Shown here one piece after another: positions 24,080 to 31,992 of a stretch of DNA of 46,682 nucleotides. The stretch's first letter is position 1, and each line of letters opens with the position of its first letter. The notes under the pieces were generated by a model, which made no database searches, was not told the DNA's origin, and saw only the letters and a program-made list of their open reading frames with translations. A program made the translations under genes and the position numbers. Origin of the DNA: Clostridiales bacterium (lineage in GTDB: Bacteria; Bacillota; Clostridia; Christensenellales; Aristaeellaceae); the NCBI GenBank assembly GCA_004556155.1, contig SFIM01000018.1:1-46682 (forward strand), given 5' to 3'.

Positions 24080-24600
24080 GGCTGTTTCTCTCCAATCAAT
24101 AAATCATACTGTTGCTGCGCTTCCAGCGCCAGGCGATAACGGCGATCATGGGCACATAGCGCCTGCTCGGTATGGCACTTTGCGCGGCTGCGTTCAAAGC
24201 GTTCTTCCAGCGTTACGCGCTGATCGCCCTGCATGTACTTATCCGCAAGATACAGCAGCGCGCTTTCATCAAACGGCTCGCCGCTCCAATCGTGATGCAC
24301 GGCCACAATGTCCGCAATCTCGGGATAGCCCAGGTCACGCAGCTTCTGCGCCCCGGCGAAAGCGTGATTGGGCTCGGTACGGCAGATATCGTGCAGCAGC
24401 GCGGCGGCAGACAGGAGCGAGCGGTTCAGCCGCACGCCATGCGCCGCCAGCGCATCGCACATTTCCAGCGCCAGACGCTGAACAGCGCGGCTATGCGCCG
24501 CCACCTGCGGCGGAATCTGCGCCAGCAGCGTACTGCAGACGGACTCATCCGGAATGCGCGGCAAAAGCGCGGCGCCGGGCTGCATGCCAGTGTGCGACAT
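24076..24600 (-). CDS. HD-domain phosphohydrolase, first gene of the molybdenum supply operon
   Basis: 174 residues with the HD superfamily ligands visible: His36 (AAHSRAVQRLA), His70-Asp71 (ALLHDICR) and Asp120 (YLADKYM), plus HH at 102-103. Such proteins hydrolyse phosphate esters or nucleotides. Its substrate here is unknown; a molybdopterin or nucleotide intermediate is possible from context only. It is the promoter-proximal gene, and its stop overlaps the MoeA-like start (ATGA). Confidence 0.82.
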   Translation of the reverse strand: MSHTGMQPGAALLPRIPDESVCSTLLAQIPPQVAAHSRAVQRLALEMCDALAAHGVRLNRSLLSAAALLHDICRTEPNHAFAGAQKLRDLGYPEIADIVAVHHDWSGEPFDESALLYLADKYMQGDQRVTLEERFERSRAKCHTEQALCAHDRRYRLALEAQQQYDLLIGEKQP

Positions 24601-24651
24601 TTTACGCCTCCAATTTCAGGAAAATCGATTTGCACATATCGATACTATATC

Positions 24652-24680
24652 ATTATACTGAACAAATTTTATTTTGTCCA
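24652..24680 (-). promoter_or_regulatory. Promoter of the molybdenum supply operon
   Basis: On the minus strand TGGACA (24675-24680) and a perfect TATAAT (24652-24657) are 17 bp apart, 52 bp before the HD-gene ATG. The dyad operator occupies the whole spacer and part of both hexamers. Confidence 0.78.
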
Positions 24681-24682
24681 GT
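24657..24682. promoter_or_regulatory. Dyad operator 3 inside the molybdenum operon promoter
   Basis: ACTGAACAAA and TTTGTCCAGT flank TTTTAT, with one mismatch between arms. The core GAACAAA-N6-TTTGTCC (24660-24679) has the same spacing as the sites at 14669 and 14854. Occupation here would exclude RNA polymerase. Confidence 0.72.
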
Positions 24683-24721
24683 ATATAATTCGATATATGC
24701 CGTGCAATTTCGGCGTATCGC

Positions 24722-24743
24722 TAAACAATAATTATATTGTTCA
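24722..24743. promoter_or_regulatory. Dyad operator 4, 63 bp upstream of operator 3
   Basis: The core AAACAAT-AATTAT-ATTGTTC (24723-24742) has the same 7-6-7 layout with slightly different half-sites. Sites 3 and 4 are about 63 bp (six helical turns) apart centre to centre, which would suit cooperative binding. The 200 bp from 24601 to 24800 hold no gene. Confidence 0.55.
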
Positions 24744-24800
24744 TTATTTTGGCATATCCCGGCACACGCAAAGAAGCGCCCCGAAGGGCGCTGGATATCG

Positions 24801-25736
24801 TCAATCAAAGAAATCCGTTTGTCTGTCCTTGCCGGTCAGCACCTCATATTCGCCGTCGCCGGCCGTGCTGACGCGCACGTCGCCATCCAGGAAGATATGG
24901 TACATCTGCTTGCCGTTGCGGGCATATTTCTGCGCGACAAATACGCTGCCCAGCAGATCGTTTGTAATCACGGTGATGTCCGGGTTGACCGTTTTGCGCC
25001 ACTTGGGCGAATTGGAGGTATCCAGGCCATGATGATTGGCTTTGATCACGTCGGCATGCAGCGCATCGCCCCAGCGCTTGACCACATCCGTTTCACCCGT
25101 GCTGTATAGATCGCCCGCCATCAGGAAGGAGGAATCGCCGTACACAAACTTGAGCACCAGCGAATGGTTGTTCATAAACTGCGTGCCGCTCTTGGGGTAA
25201 TCGGCATAATAGGATATCTCGGCCTCCGGGTTATACACGTATACCGTCACCTGATCGCCAAACATGAAGCTATCGCCCTCGTGCAGATAAACCTGCTCGA
25301 TGTGATTACGCTCAATCGCCGCGACGTAGCCCTTATAGGTATTGGTGGTATGCCAAAGCTCAGTTGAATAATGAATGCCCACCTCATAGCGATCCATCAG
25401 CGCAGCCATGCCGCCGATATGATCGATATGCGGATGCGACGCTACCAGATAATCAATCTTCTTTACGCCCATCGCGTCCAGCGCGGCGATGATATACTGC
25501 GTCGCCTGCGGATGACCCGCATCCAGCACCATGATCTTGCCGTCGGGCGAGGTCAGAATCATGCAGTCGCCTGGCTTATCATCCGCCACCTGCGGCCCAA
25601 GCCACAGATAGCGCACGGTCAGCCTGTCTGCATCCTGGGCGGTATCGTAAACCTGGCCGTAGCGCGCATCCTCGGCAAGGGCGCAGGAAAACAGCATACA
25701 CAGCAGCAGCGCCAGCGCAATCAGGCGTTTTTTCAT
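24801..25736 (-). CDS. Secreted metallo-beta-lactamase-fold hydrolase (ComEC C-terminal-like)
   Basis: 311 residues with a signal peptide (MKKRLIALALLLCMLFSCALA). The metallo-beta-lactamase motif SHPHIDHIGG (about 99-108) gives the HxHxDH metal site. Further ligands fit LMAGDLYSTGE and ANHHGLD. The domain resembles the extracellular nuclease-like part of ComEC and free secreted relatives. It follows the ABC importer genes 69 bp downstream in the same direction, so it may process the imported compound outside the cell, perhaps a phosphodiester. The substrate is unknown. Confidence 0.82.
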   Translation of the reverse strand: MKKRLIALALLLCMLFSCALAEDARYGQVYDTAQDADRLTVRYLWLGPQVADDKPGDCMILTSPDGKIMVLDAGHPQATQYIIAALDAMGVKKIDYLVASHPHIDHIGGMAALMDRYEVGIHYSTELWHTTNTYKGYVAAIERNHIEQVYLHEGDSFMFGDQVTVYVYNPEAEISYYADYPKSGTQFMNNHSLVLKFVYGDSSFLMAGDLYSTGETDVVKRWGDALHADVIKANHHGLDTSNSPKWRKTVNPDITVITNDLLGSVFVAQKYARNGKQMYHIFLDGDVRVSTAGDGEYEVLTGKDRQTDFFD

Positions 25737-25804
25737 CGTTGGTTCCTCCCATATGGAAAAGACTTATTGTAGTTTTCAATGGCAATGCGGCGGCCGCGCA
25801 GGCG

Positions 25805-26944
25805 TTATTTCATCGCGGCCTTGCTCATGCCCGTCATGATGTACTTCTGCAGGATCAGGAAGAGCAGGATGATCGGCACAATGCCCATCACCGCGCCGGC
25901 CATGATTTCATTATAGTTGGAGGTCTCCAAGCCGGAGAAGGTTTGGCGAAGGTAGGTGACGCCCACAGCGATGGTACGGCGCACGTCGGTAGTGGTGATC
26001 ATCTTGGGCCAGAAATAGCTGTTCCAGCCGCCGATGAAGGAGAGGATGCTCAGCGTAATCAGCGTAGGCGCGCACATCGGGCACAGCACATGCACGATGG
26101 TGCCGATGCGCCCCATGCCGTCGATGCGGCCTGCCTCGATATAGCTGTCGTCCACCGACATGAACGCCTGCCGAAGCATAAAGATGAAATACGCCGATAC
26201 AAGGTTCGGCACCACCAGGCCGGGGAAGGAGTTAAGCCAGTTCAGGCGCGATACCATCACATAGATGGGAATAAACGTGACCTGGAAGGGCACCATCAGC
26301 GCGCCCAGAACGATCAGGAAGAACACGTTTTTGCCCGGGAAATTTCCCTTGGAGAAGCCATACGCCGCCAACACGCCCAGCGTCAATTCGCCCAGCATGA
26401 TGAAGGCGGTCATAATCATGGTGTTGTAAAAGTACTTCAGGAACGGCGCGCGGCGCAGAACGTTTGGATAATTCTGAAAATTGAATTTCAGCGGCCACAG
26501 GGTAGGCACGGGATTGAGCAGCTCCTCGCTGGTTTTGAAGGAGGAAATAATCATCCAGTAAATCGGAAAGAGCATCACCAGCGTAAAGAGTGTCGCCGCG
26601 ATATACTGCAGCGCCCGCATGGTGCGGCGCATGGCCATCTGGCGGCGCGGATCGGCCTGGACCAGGGGCGAAATAAAGCGCAGACACAAAAGCCCCACAG
26701 CCGCAACGCCCAGGCAGACGGCCGCCGCCGTAAGATACGTGCTTCTGGCGCGCGCCAGGGCGGAAAGCGAGTGCGTGATTTCGTATTCCGTCATGTCCGC
26801 CGTAACGCGGCCCATGGCGTTGTGATAGCTGATTACGCCAACCAGCCCCAGGACGCCCAGCACAAGCGCAAAGGCCAGAAACAGCATCATAATATCAAAC
26901 CAGCCGGAGCGGCGCATCCGCAGCAGATGATTTTCTTTTTGCAT
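25805..26944 (-). CDS. Carbohydrate-type ABC importer permease (MalG/UgpE class) with N-terminal extension
   Basis: 379 residues, about 100 longer than usual. The canonical part (about 100-379) has six transmembrane helices and the EAA loop EAGRIDGMGRIGTIVHVLCPM (about 272-292). The extra N-terminal part has two helices (about 15-40 and 70-92) with a charged loop of about 30 residues between them. The partner permease 20 bp upstream has a similar extension. GGAGAACGT precedes the ATG. Confidence 0.88.
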   Translation of the reverse strand: MQKENHLLRMRRSGWFDIMMLFLAFALVLGVLGLVGVISYHNAMGRVTADMTEYEITHSLSALARARSTYLTAAAVCLGVAAVGLLCLRFISPLVQADPRRQMAMRRTMRALQYIAATLFTLVMLFPIYWMIISSFKTSEELLNPVPTLWPLKFNFQNYPNVLRRAPFLKYFYNTMIMTAFIMLGELTLGVLAAYGFSKGNFPGKNVFFLIVLGALMVPFQVTFIPIYVMVSRLNWLNSFPGLVVPNLVSAYFIFMLRQAFMSVDDSYIEAGRIDGMGRIGTIVHVLCPMCAPTLITLSILSFIGGWNSYFWPKMITTTDVRRTIAVGVTYLRQTFSGLETSNYNEIMAGAVMGIVPIILLFLILQKYIMTGMSKAAMK

Positions 26945-26964
26945 ATAAACGTTCTCCTTCCGCT

Positions 26965-28161
26965 TTACTGGTCGTAGTTGGTTTTACGGTTGGACCATTT
27001 CATCGTCAGCGCCGTGCAAACCAGCAGGATAATAAAGAACACAACCGATACCGTGGCCGAGCGTTCCATGCGGAAGTCATGGAACGCCGTGTTGTAAATC
27101 CACTGCACCATCACGTTGGTCGCCTTGCCGGGGCCGCCGCCCGTCATAACGTCCACGGACTGGAACACCTTCATGCTGGCGATAAACGTGGTTACCAGCA
27201 GGAAGACGGTGGTGGGCGTCAGCAGCGGCACCGTGATATGGCGGAAGCGCTGCACGCCGTCCGCGCCGTCTATGGCCGCAGCCTCGTAATAATCCTGGGG
27301 AATGCCCTTCATGGCGGACAGATAAATCATCATGCCATAGCCCGTCACGCGCCAGAAGGTTAAAAACAGAATGCCCGCAAGGGCCGTATCTTCCTTGTTC
27401 AGCCAATCCACGCCCTCAAAGCCAAGCATATTGAGCAGATGGTTCAGGATGCCGTGATTGCCGTGGAGGATCCATAAGAATACGATGGCGCTGGTGGAGA
27501 CGGCGATATACTTTGGCATAAACACCGCGGCGCGCAGCACGTTGAAATAGCGCGTCATATGATTGAACAGAAGCGCCAGCAGCATGCCGATCACCAGCGT
27601 AAACACCAGCTCCCAGAAGGTGTAGGTGATGGTAATTTTGAGCGACTGGAAGAAGTACTTCCAGCCCGAGCCCTGGAACAGCCACTTGTAGTTTTTGAAG
27701 CCGACCTGCTTGAAGTTATCGTTGCCCAGCTTCATATCCGTAAAGCTGATACGCACCAGATCAATGATCGGATAGTATACGAACATCATAAAGAAGATCA
27801 TCGCCGGCACAATGCACAGAAAATCAATATAGCGCTCCCTGCGCAGCGCCAGCATCATCACGCCCAGCAGCGTCAGCGCGATGCCAAGAATCATGATAAT
27901 GCAGGCCGTTTTCAGATATTCGCTCAGCAGGCCCATGCCGCCCGATACGCTGGTGCCGGCTGAAAGCGCTGCCTTACGGGCGGCGGCAACGCGCGTAAAC
28001 AGCTCCTGATTTACGCACCGCAGGTCGTTGACAAGGTATCCATAGACCCCGGCCACAAAGAATATAACCCCGAATACGATCATTGCAATCGCAGCCGCCC
28101 TGCGCAGCGGGGAGTGCCCCAGAGGGCGTTTGTTTACGCCGATGCTTTTTGCCGCCTGCAT
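26965..28161 (-). CDS. Carbohydrate-type ABC importer permease (MalF/UgpA class) with N-terminal extension
   Basis: 398 residues. The canonical part starts at about 125 (RYIDFLCIVPAMIFFMMFVY) and contains the EAA loop EAAAIDGADGVQRFRHITVP. Residues 1-120 add two helices (about 22-45 and 88-110) with a loop of about 40 residues, predicted outside, containing RCVNQELFTRVAAARKAAL. It lies between the binding-protein gene and the MalG-type gene. Confidence 0.88.
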   Translation of the reverse strand: MQAAKSIGVNKRPLGHSPLRRAAAIAMIVFGVIFFVAGVYGYLVNDLRCVNQELFTRVAAARKAALSAGTSVSGGMGLLSEYLKTACIIMILGIALTLLGVMMLALRRERYIDFLCIVPAMIFFMMFVYYPIIDLVRISFTDMKLGNDNFKQVGFKNYKWLFQGSGWKYFFQSLKITITYTFWELVFTLVIGMLLALLFNHMTRYFNVLRAAVFMPKYIAVSTSAIVFLWILHGNHGILNHLLNMLGFEGVDWLNKEDTALAGILFLTFWRVTGYGMMIYLSAMKGIPQDYYEAAAIDGADGVQRFRHITVPLLTPTTVFLLVTTFIASMKVFQSVDVMTGGGPGKATNVMVQWIYNTAFHDFRMERSATVSVVFFIILLVCTALTMKWSNRKTNYDQ

Positions 28162-28183
28162 ACATTCACCTCATATCAAACAT

Positions 28184-28209
28184 GGGAGGAGGAGCTGCCT
28201 CCTCCTCCC
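28184..28209 (-). other. Strong hairpin between binding protein and permease genes
   Basis: GGGAGGAGGAG (28184-28194), loop CTGC, CTCCTCCTCCC (28199-28209): a perfect 11-bp stem. The minus-strand sequence after it lacks a T run. Typical of hairpins that protect an abundant binding-protein mRNA and reduce readthrough to the permeases. Confidence 0.65.
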
Positions 28210-28233
28210 GCATAAATGTTTCTTCAGTAGCGC

Positions 28234-29532
28234 TTACTGATCTTCAAGGATTTCGTTCACTTCGGTTACCAGCTCATCCAGGGTATCCTGAACGGGAGCC
28301 TTTTCGTTGAACACCTTGGCCAGAGCATGACGCCACAGGTTGGCAATCTGGTCATAGGCGGGGTGCTGGTTGCGGGGGTTGATCCAGGAAGCCATGGACA
28401 CGACGGATTCCATCGCGGGCTTGCGGGTCAGATATTCCTGATAGTCTTCGGTGCCCTGCACGCTCTGACGGGTGGGGAAGTAACCGGTCTGGTCGGCCCA
28501 GTACAGGTTGATTTCGGGGCTGGTCATGAACTGCAGCAGCTTCCACGCAGCGTTCTTCTGCGCCTGAGAGGCCTTTTCGGGGATCAGCAGCACGCAGCCG
28601 CCCACTTCGCTCTTGAAGGTCTCGCCGTCGTTGCCGCCGGGGCACCAGGCCATACCCACTTCGAACTTGCCCTTTACCAGGGTGTTTACGTAGGTGTCAT
28701 ACAGGGAGGAGGTGTGGAACACGGAGAAGGTGCCCTCGTCCGCGAACAGCTGGCGCATGTTGGAGGAAGCGCCGGTGCCGTAGGCGTAGTAGGCATAGCC
28801 CTTATCGCACCACTCGGCAATCTTGGCGGTGATCTGCGCAGCCAGCTCGCTGTTCAGGTCGCTCTTGTTTTCTTCTTCATTGATTACCTGGACGCCGTTG
28901 TTCTTGTACAGCATCTCATAGTACCAGTAATCCCAGCCGCCGAAGACGGTGCCGTAACGCTTGGTGGTGCCGTCCTCGTTGAAGATGGTGGCCTTCTTCA
29001 GGAACTCTTCCATGTCGTCAAAGGTCTTTGGCATTTCAATACCTTCGGCGTCGGCGGCAGTCTTATTGTAGTACATTACCTGGGTGGAGATCAGGTAGGG
29101 CAGGCAGATCTGCTGGCCCTGATAGCTGGTGGAAGCAACCAGGCCCTCGCCGAAGTCCATCACATCGTAGCCGCTGGCCTGCATATAGGGGGTCAGATCG
29201 GTGCAGATGCCCTGCGCGCCGTACATGGCGGGATAGGAGGTGTTGGCAACGCACAGCGCCGGCACGTTTTCGGCCGTGACCGCGCTCATCAGCTTGGTAT
29301 GGATATCGGAATAGGAGCCTTGATAGATGGGCGTAACGGTGATCAGGGGATTTTCCTTGGCGAACTGCTCCAGCATGCCGTCCAACAGACCGGAATACTG
29401 CTCTTCATGGCTGTGCCACCATTCGATGGTGATGGGCTCGGTAATGGCATAGGGGTCCGCAGTCTCGGCGAAAGCGGGAGCAATGCCGATCAGCAGCAGC
29501 GCTGCCAGCAAAAGGGCCAACGTTTTCTTCAT
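28234..29532 (-). CDS. ABC importer extracellular solute-binding protein (UgpB/MalE class)
   Basis: 432 residues with a signal peptide (MKKTLALLLAALLLIGIAPAFA, cleavage near AFA-ET). The mature N-terminus ITIEWWHSHEEQYSGLLDGM and VTPIYQGSYSDIHTKLMSA resemble UgpB, the glycerol-3-phosphate/glycerophosphodiester binder, more than maltose binders. No lipobox is seen, so anchoring is uncertain. It is the first gene of the importer operon. A phosphodiester or glycerol phosphate solute is suggested by this resemblance and by the PHP-domain gene next to it; neither is proof. Confidence 0.85.
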   Translation of the reverse strand: MKKTLALLLAALLLIGIAPAFAETADPYAITEPITIEWWHSHEEQYSGLLDGMLEQFAKENPLITVTPIYQGSYSDIHTKLMSAVTAENVPALCVANTSYPAMYGAQGICTDLTPYMQASGYDVMDFGEGLVASTSYQGQQICLPYLISTQVMYYNKTAADAEGIEMPKTFDDMEEFLKKATIFNEDGTTKRYGTVFGGWDYWYYEMLYKNNGVQVINEEENKSDLNSELAAQITAKIAEWCDKGYAYYAYGTGASSNMRQLFADEGTFSVFHTSSLYDTYVNTLVKGKFEVGMAWCPGGNDGETFKSEVGGCVLLIPEKASQAQKNAAWKLLQFMTSPEINLYWADQTGYFPTRQSVQGTEDYQEYLTRKPAMESVVSMASWINPRNQHPAYDQIANLWRHALAKVFNEKAPVQDTLDELVTEVNEILEDQ

Positions 29533-29636
29533 GAGGGTGTCCTTCCTTTCTTATTTATCCTTCTATTTTCTTCGCGCGTTTGCCTGCGCGAAAAGGATCG
29601 CCTTTGCATGTGTCCATTTTTCCATAACGTGCTTAT

Positions 29637-29665
29637 ACTATATCATCTTTGGCAGAAATGTGCAA
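29637..29665 (-). promoter_or_regulatory. Promoter of the ABC importer operon
   Basis: On the minus strand TTGCAC (29660-29665) and TATAGT (29637-29642) are 17 bp apart, about 105 bp before the binding-protein ATG. The 284-bp gap contains no gene. Confidence 0.5.
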
Positions 29666-29753
29666 TATGCTTTTTATATTTTATTTTTATTTACCCAATC
29701 AGACATCTCTGCAGCTTTCTGCGCTTGTTTTGTATTTTTATCAGTCAAAAAAC

Positions 29754-29784
29754 GCCTTTCACGCTTGCTTTCGGCGTGAAAGGC
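29754..29784 (-). terminator. Terminator of the PHP-domain gene
   Basis: GCCTTTCACGC (29754-29764) and GCGTGAAAGGC (29774-29784) form a perfect 11-bp stem. On the minus strand it is followed by GTTTTTTGAC. Confidence 0.88.
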
Positions 29785-29816
29785 ATTTTCCGATTGTTTG
29801 CCCTTTGTATCGCTTT

Positions 29817-30695
29817 TTATTTCAGCCGGATCGTGTTGCTCCAGGCCATTTTGCCATTTGCGTCCGTCACTTCGGCGCGGATGAAGGTTTCCGTGGGATC
29901 GAGCTTTGCGCGGTGCTCCGTCAGATTTTCGCCGCGCACGCTGTGGCCGCGCCCCCATACCCTGTTGGTGAACAGCGTGATGCGCGCGGCGGGCGAGCAG
30001 CGCACCACCGCCTCGTCCCCTACGATATCCAGATGCACCTCAGGGCCCTGGGTGGCATAAAAGCGCTTTTCGCGGATGGCCTGCAGCAGCTCCGTATCTG
30101 TCGCGTCGGGCGCGCACGCCAGCATGATATAAGAACAAGTTGTATCCGTGCCGTCATAATAGTGCACATCGTCCGTAGCAAGCAGCGGATAGGTCAGCCC
30201 CTGCCCGGCGGCAATATCCACAAAATTGCCCGAATAGGGACGGCAGGATTCATGCGCGTCCGACACGGTATTGTAGATTTCGGTGGCCTCCACCCCATGC
30301 AGCGCAGCGGCCTGCGATACGGAATTGAGCGACCAGGCAGGATGAGCCAGCACGGCCAGGCCGTTTGCAGCGTGAATTGCATCCAGTATCCGCTGGGGAT
30401 CCTGCTCTTCCCGGTCAATTTCAGGCTCATGCGCGCAACCCAGACCCAGAATATGATATACGCCCGCCGCGCCGTCCGAGCCACCCACGTTATATTCCGC
30501 GCCAGCCAGGATGCGCAGACCGCTTAACTCTCCGCTTTTGTGCCAGCGCCAGTGATCGGTAATCGCCAGCACGTCATAGCCCGCCTCTCGGTAAATGCGC
30601 GCAGCCTCCTCAGGCGACACGCGCCCATCCGAATCGGTGGTGTGCGCATGCAGATTGATTTTCAGCCGCTTTACGCCGTCCATATCGATGTACAT
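29817..30695 (-). CDS. PHP-domain metal-dependent phosphoesterase
   Basis: 292 residues. The PHP motif NLHAHTTDSDGRVSPEEAA (about 14-32), VLAITDHW (about 40-47) and the later VLAHPAWSL and LATDDVHYYDG place the metal-binding His/Asp residues of the superfamily. Members hydrolyse phosphate mono- or diesters. After about residue 230 there is a small beta-rich tail (AARITLFTNRVWGRGHSV) that looks like an accessory domain. AAGGAG precedes the ATG. It is upstream of, but terminated from, the UgpB-type importer. Confidence 0.85.
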   Translation of the reverse strand: MYIDMDGVKRLKINLHAHTTDSDGRVSPEEAARIYREAGYDVLAITDHWRWHKSGELSGLRILAGAEYNVGGSDGAAGVYHILGLGCAHEPEIDREEQDPQRILDAIHAANGLAVLAHPAWSLNSVSQAAALHGVEATEIYNTVSDAHESCRPYSGNFVDIAAGQGLTYPLLATDDVHYYDGTDTTCSYIMLACAPDATDTELLQAIREKRFYATQGPEVHLDIVGDEAVVRCSPAARITLFTNRVWGRGHSVRGENLTEHRAKLDPTETFIRAEVTDANGKMAWSNTIRLK

Positions 30696-30730
30696 TGTTT
30701 ATCTCCTTATGGTTTTTCTCTCTTTACGTC

Positions 30731-30754
30731 AGAAAAGCCGGCTAATTGCCGGCT
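30731..30754 (-). terminator. Terminator after the aminotransferase gene
   Basis: AGCCGGC and GCCGGCT flank a 5-nt loop, followed on the minus strand by TTTTCT. It separates the large housekeeping operon from the PHP gene. Confidence 0.8.
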
Positions 30755-30765
30755 ATCTGGTTCTT

Positions 30766-31974
30766 TTATCGTTTATGTTTCTTCAGGAAGTCGCCCATTT
30801 CCTCCATGGCGAACTTCAGCTCCGCCGCCTCAGGCAGCATCACGATGCGCACGCGGATATCGTCCGTCCAGTCAAAGCCCGCGCCGGGAATAACCAGCAC
30901 ATGCTTTTCATGCAGGAACTGCATGGCGAAATCGTGATCGTTTTTGAAGTTATATACGCTGCCGTCGATGGCCGGGAACAGGTAGAAGGCCGCGCGATTG
31001 GGGATAAAGGATACGCCTTCGATCTGAGCCAGCGTTTCGGTGGTGGCCTTGCGCTGCTCATACAGGCGGCCGCCGGGCACCAGCATAGCGCGTGTGCTCT
31101 CGGGATCGGCCATGGCCGCAGGAATAACCAACTGCGTCAGCGCGTTGCCGCACAGGCGCATGGAGGCCAGCTGCGTCACGGCCTGCTTGATATCCTCCAG
31201 CACGTCGTCCGGGCTGTTGAACACCATCCAGCCGCAGCGGAAGCCGCAGATAATATGCGATTTGGACAGGCCGTTAAAGGTGATGCAGGGCACATCGGGC
31301 GCAAGCGCGGCCATGGAATAGTACGGCAGATCGTCCATCACCAGGCGGTCGTAAATCTCATCCGACAGCAGCACCAGATGATGCTTGCGGGCAATATCGG
31401 CGATAGCCAGCAGTGTTTCACGGCTGTATACCGCGCCGGTGGGGTTATTGGGGTTGATCAGCACGATAGCCTTGGTACGGCTCGTTACCTTGCGGGCGAT
31501 ATCGTCGGGGTCAGGATTCCAGTTATTCCTGGGGTCGCAGTGATAAAACACCGGCACGCCGCTGCAAATATAAGCATTGTTGCTCCACAGGGAGTAGCAG
31601 GGCGAGGGCATCAGGATTTCGTCCCCCGTGCTCACCAGCGCCGTCATGGCCATGGAGGCAACCTCGCTGACGCCGTTGCCGATAAAAATATCATCCACGG
31701 TAATGTTCTTCAGGCCCCGGCGCTTGTGATACTCGCAGATTACGCGGCGCGCCTCGGGCATGCCGCGCATATCGCAGTAGGGAACGGCCTCGTCCACATG
31801 TTCGGCCAGCGCGCGGCGCACGCTGTCGGGCAGGGTAAAGCCAAAGGAGGCAGGGTTGCCGGTATTGAGCTTTAGTACTTTTTCGCCCGCCGCCTGCATG
31901 CGCAGCGCTTCCTCATAAAGCGGGCCGCGAATATCGGAGTGCACCTTTTCCATCCGGTTGGAACGCAGAATCAT
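30766..31974 (-). CDS. Class I/II PLP-dependent aminotransferase (AlaA-like)
   Basis: 402 residues. Aminotransferase blocks are LKLNTGNPASFGF, INPNNPTGAVYS (substrate/PLP-binding Asn), LSDEIYDRLV and FNGLSKSHIICGFRCGWMV, where the Lys of SKSH forms the PLP Schiff base. The overall pattern resembles AlaA/AspC-like glutamate-pyruvate aminotransferases. It closes the operon that starts at asp23, 18 bp after thiI. Confidence 0.85.
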   Translation of the reverse strand: MILRSNRMEKVHSDIRGPLYEEALRMQAAGEKVLKLNTGNPASFGFTLPDSVRRALAEHVDEAVPYCDMRGMPEARRVICEYHKRRGLKNITVDDIFIGNGVSEVASMAMTALVSTGDEILMPSPCYSLWSNNAYICSGVPVFYHCDPRNNWNPDPDDIARKVTSRTKAIVLINPNNPTGAVYSRETLLAIADIARKHHLVLLSDEIYDRLVMDDLPYYSMAALAPDVPCITFNGLSKSHIICGFRCGWMVFNSPDDVLEDIKQAVTQLASMRLCGNALTQLVIPAAMADPESTRAMLVPGGRLYEQRKATTETLAQIEGVSFIPNRAAFYLFPAIDGSVYNFKNDHDFAMQFLHEKHVLVIPGAGFDWTDDIRVRIVMLPEAAELKFAMEEMGDFLKKHKR

Positions 31975-31992
31975 AAAAAAACAAACCCTTCC

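Noticed and set aside
28184..28209. Terminator after the UgpB-type binding protein
   Set aside because: The stem is strong but lacks a T run and the permease genes follow directly, so it was listed as an intercistronic hairpin.
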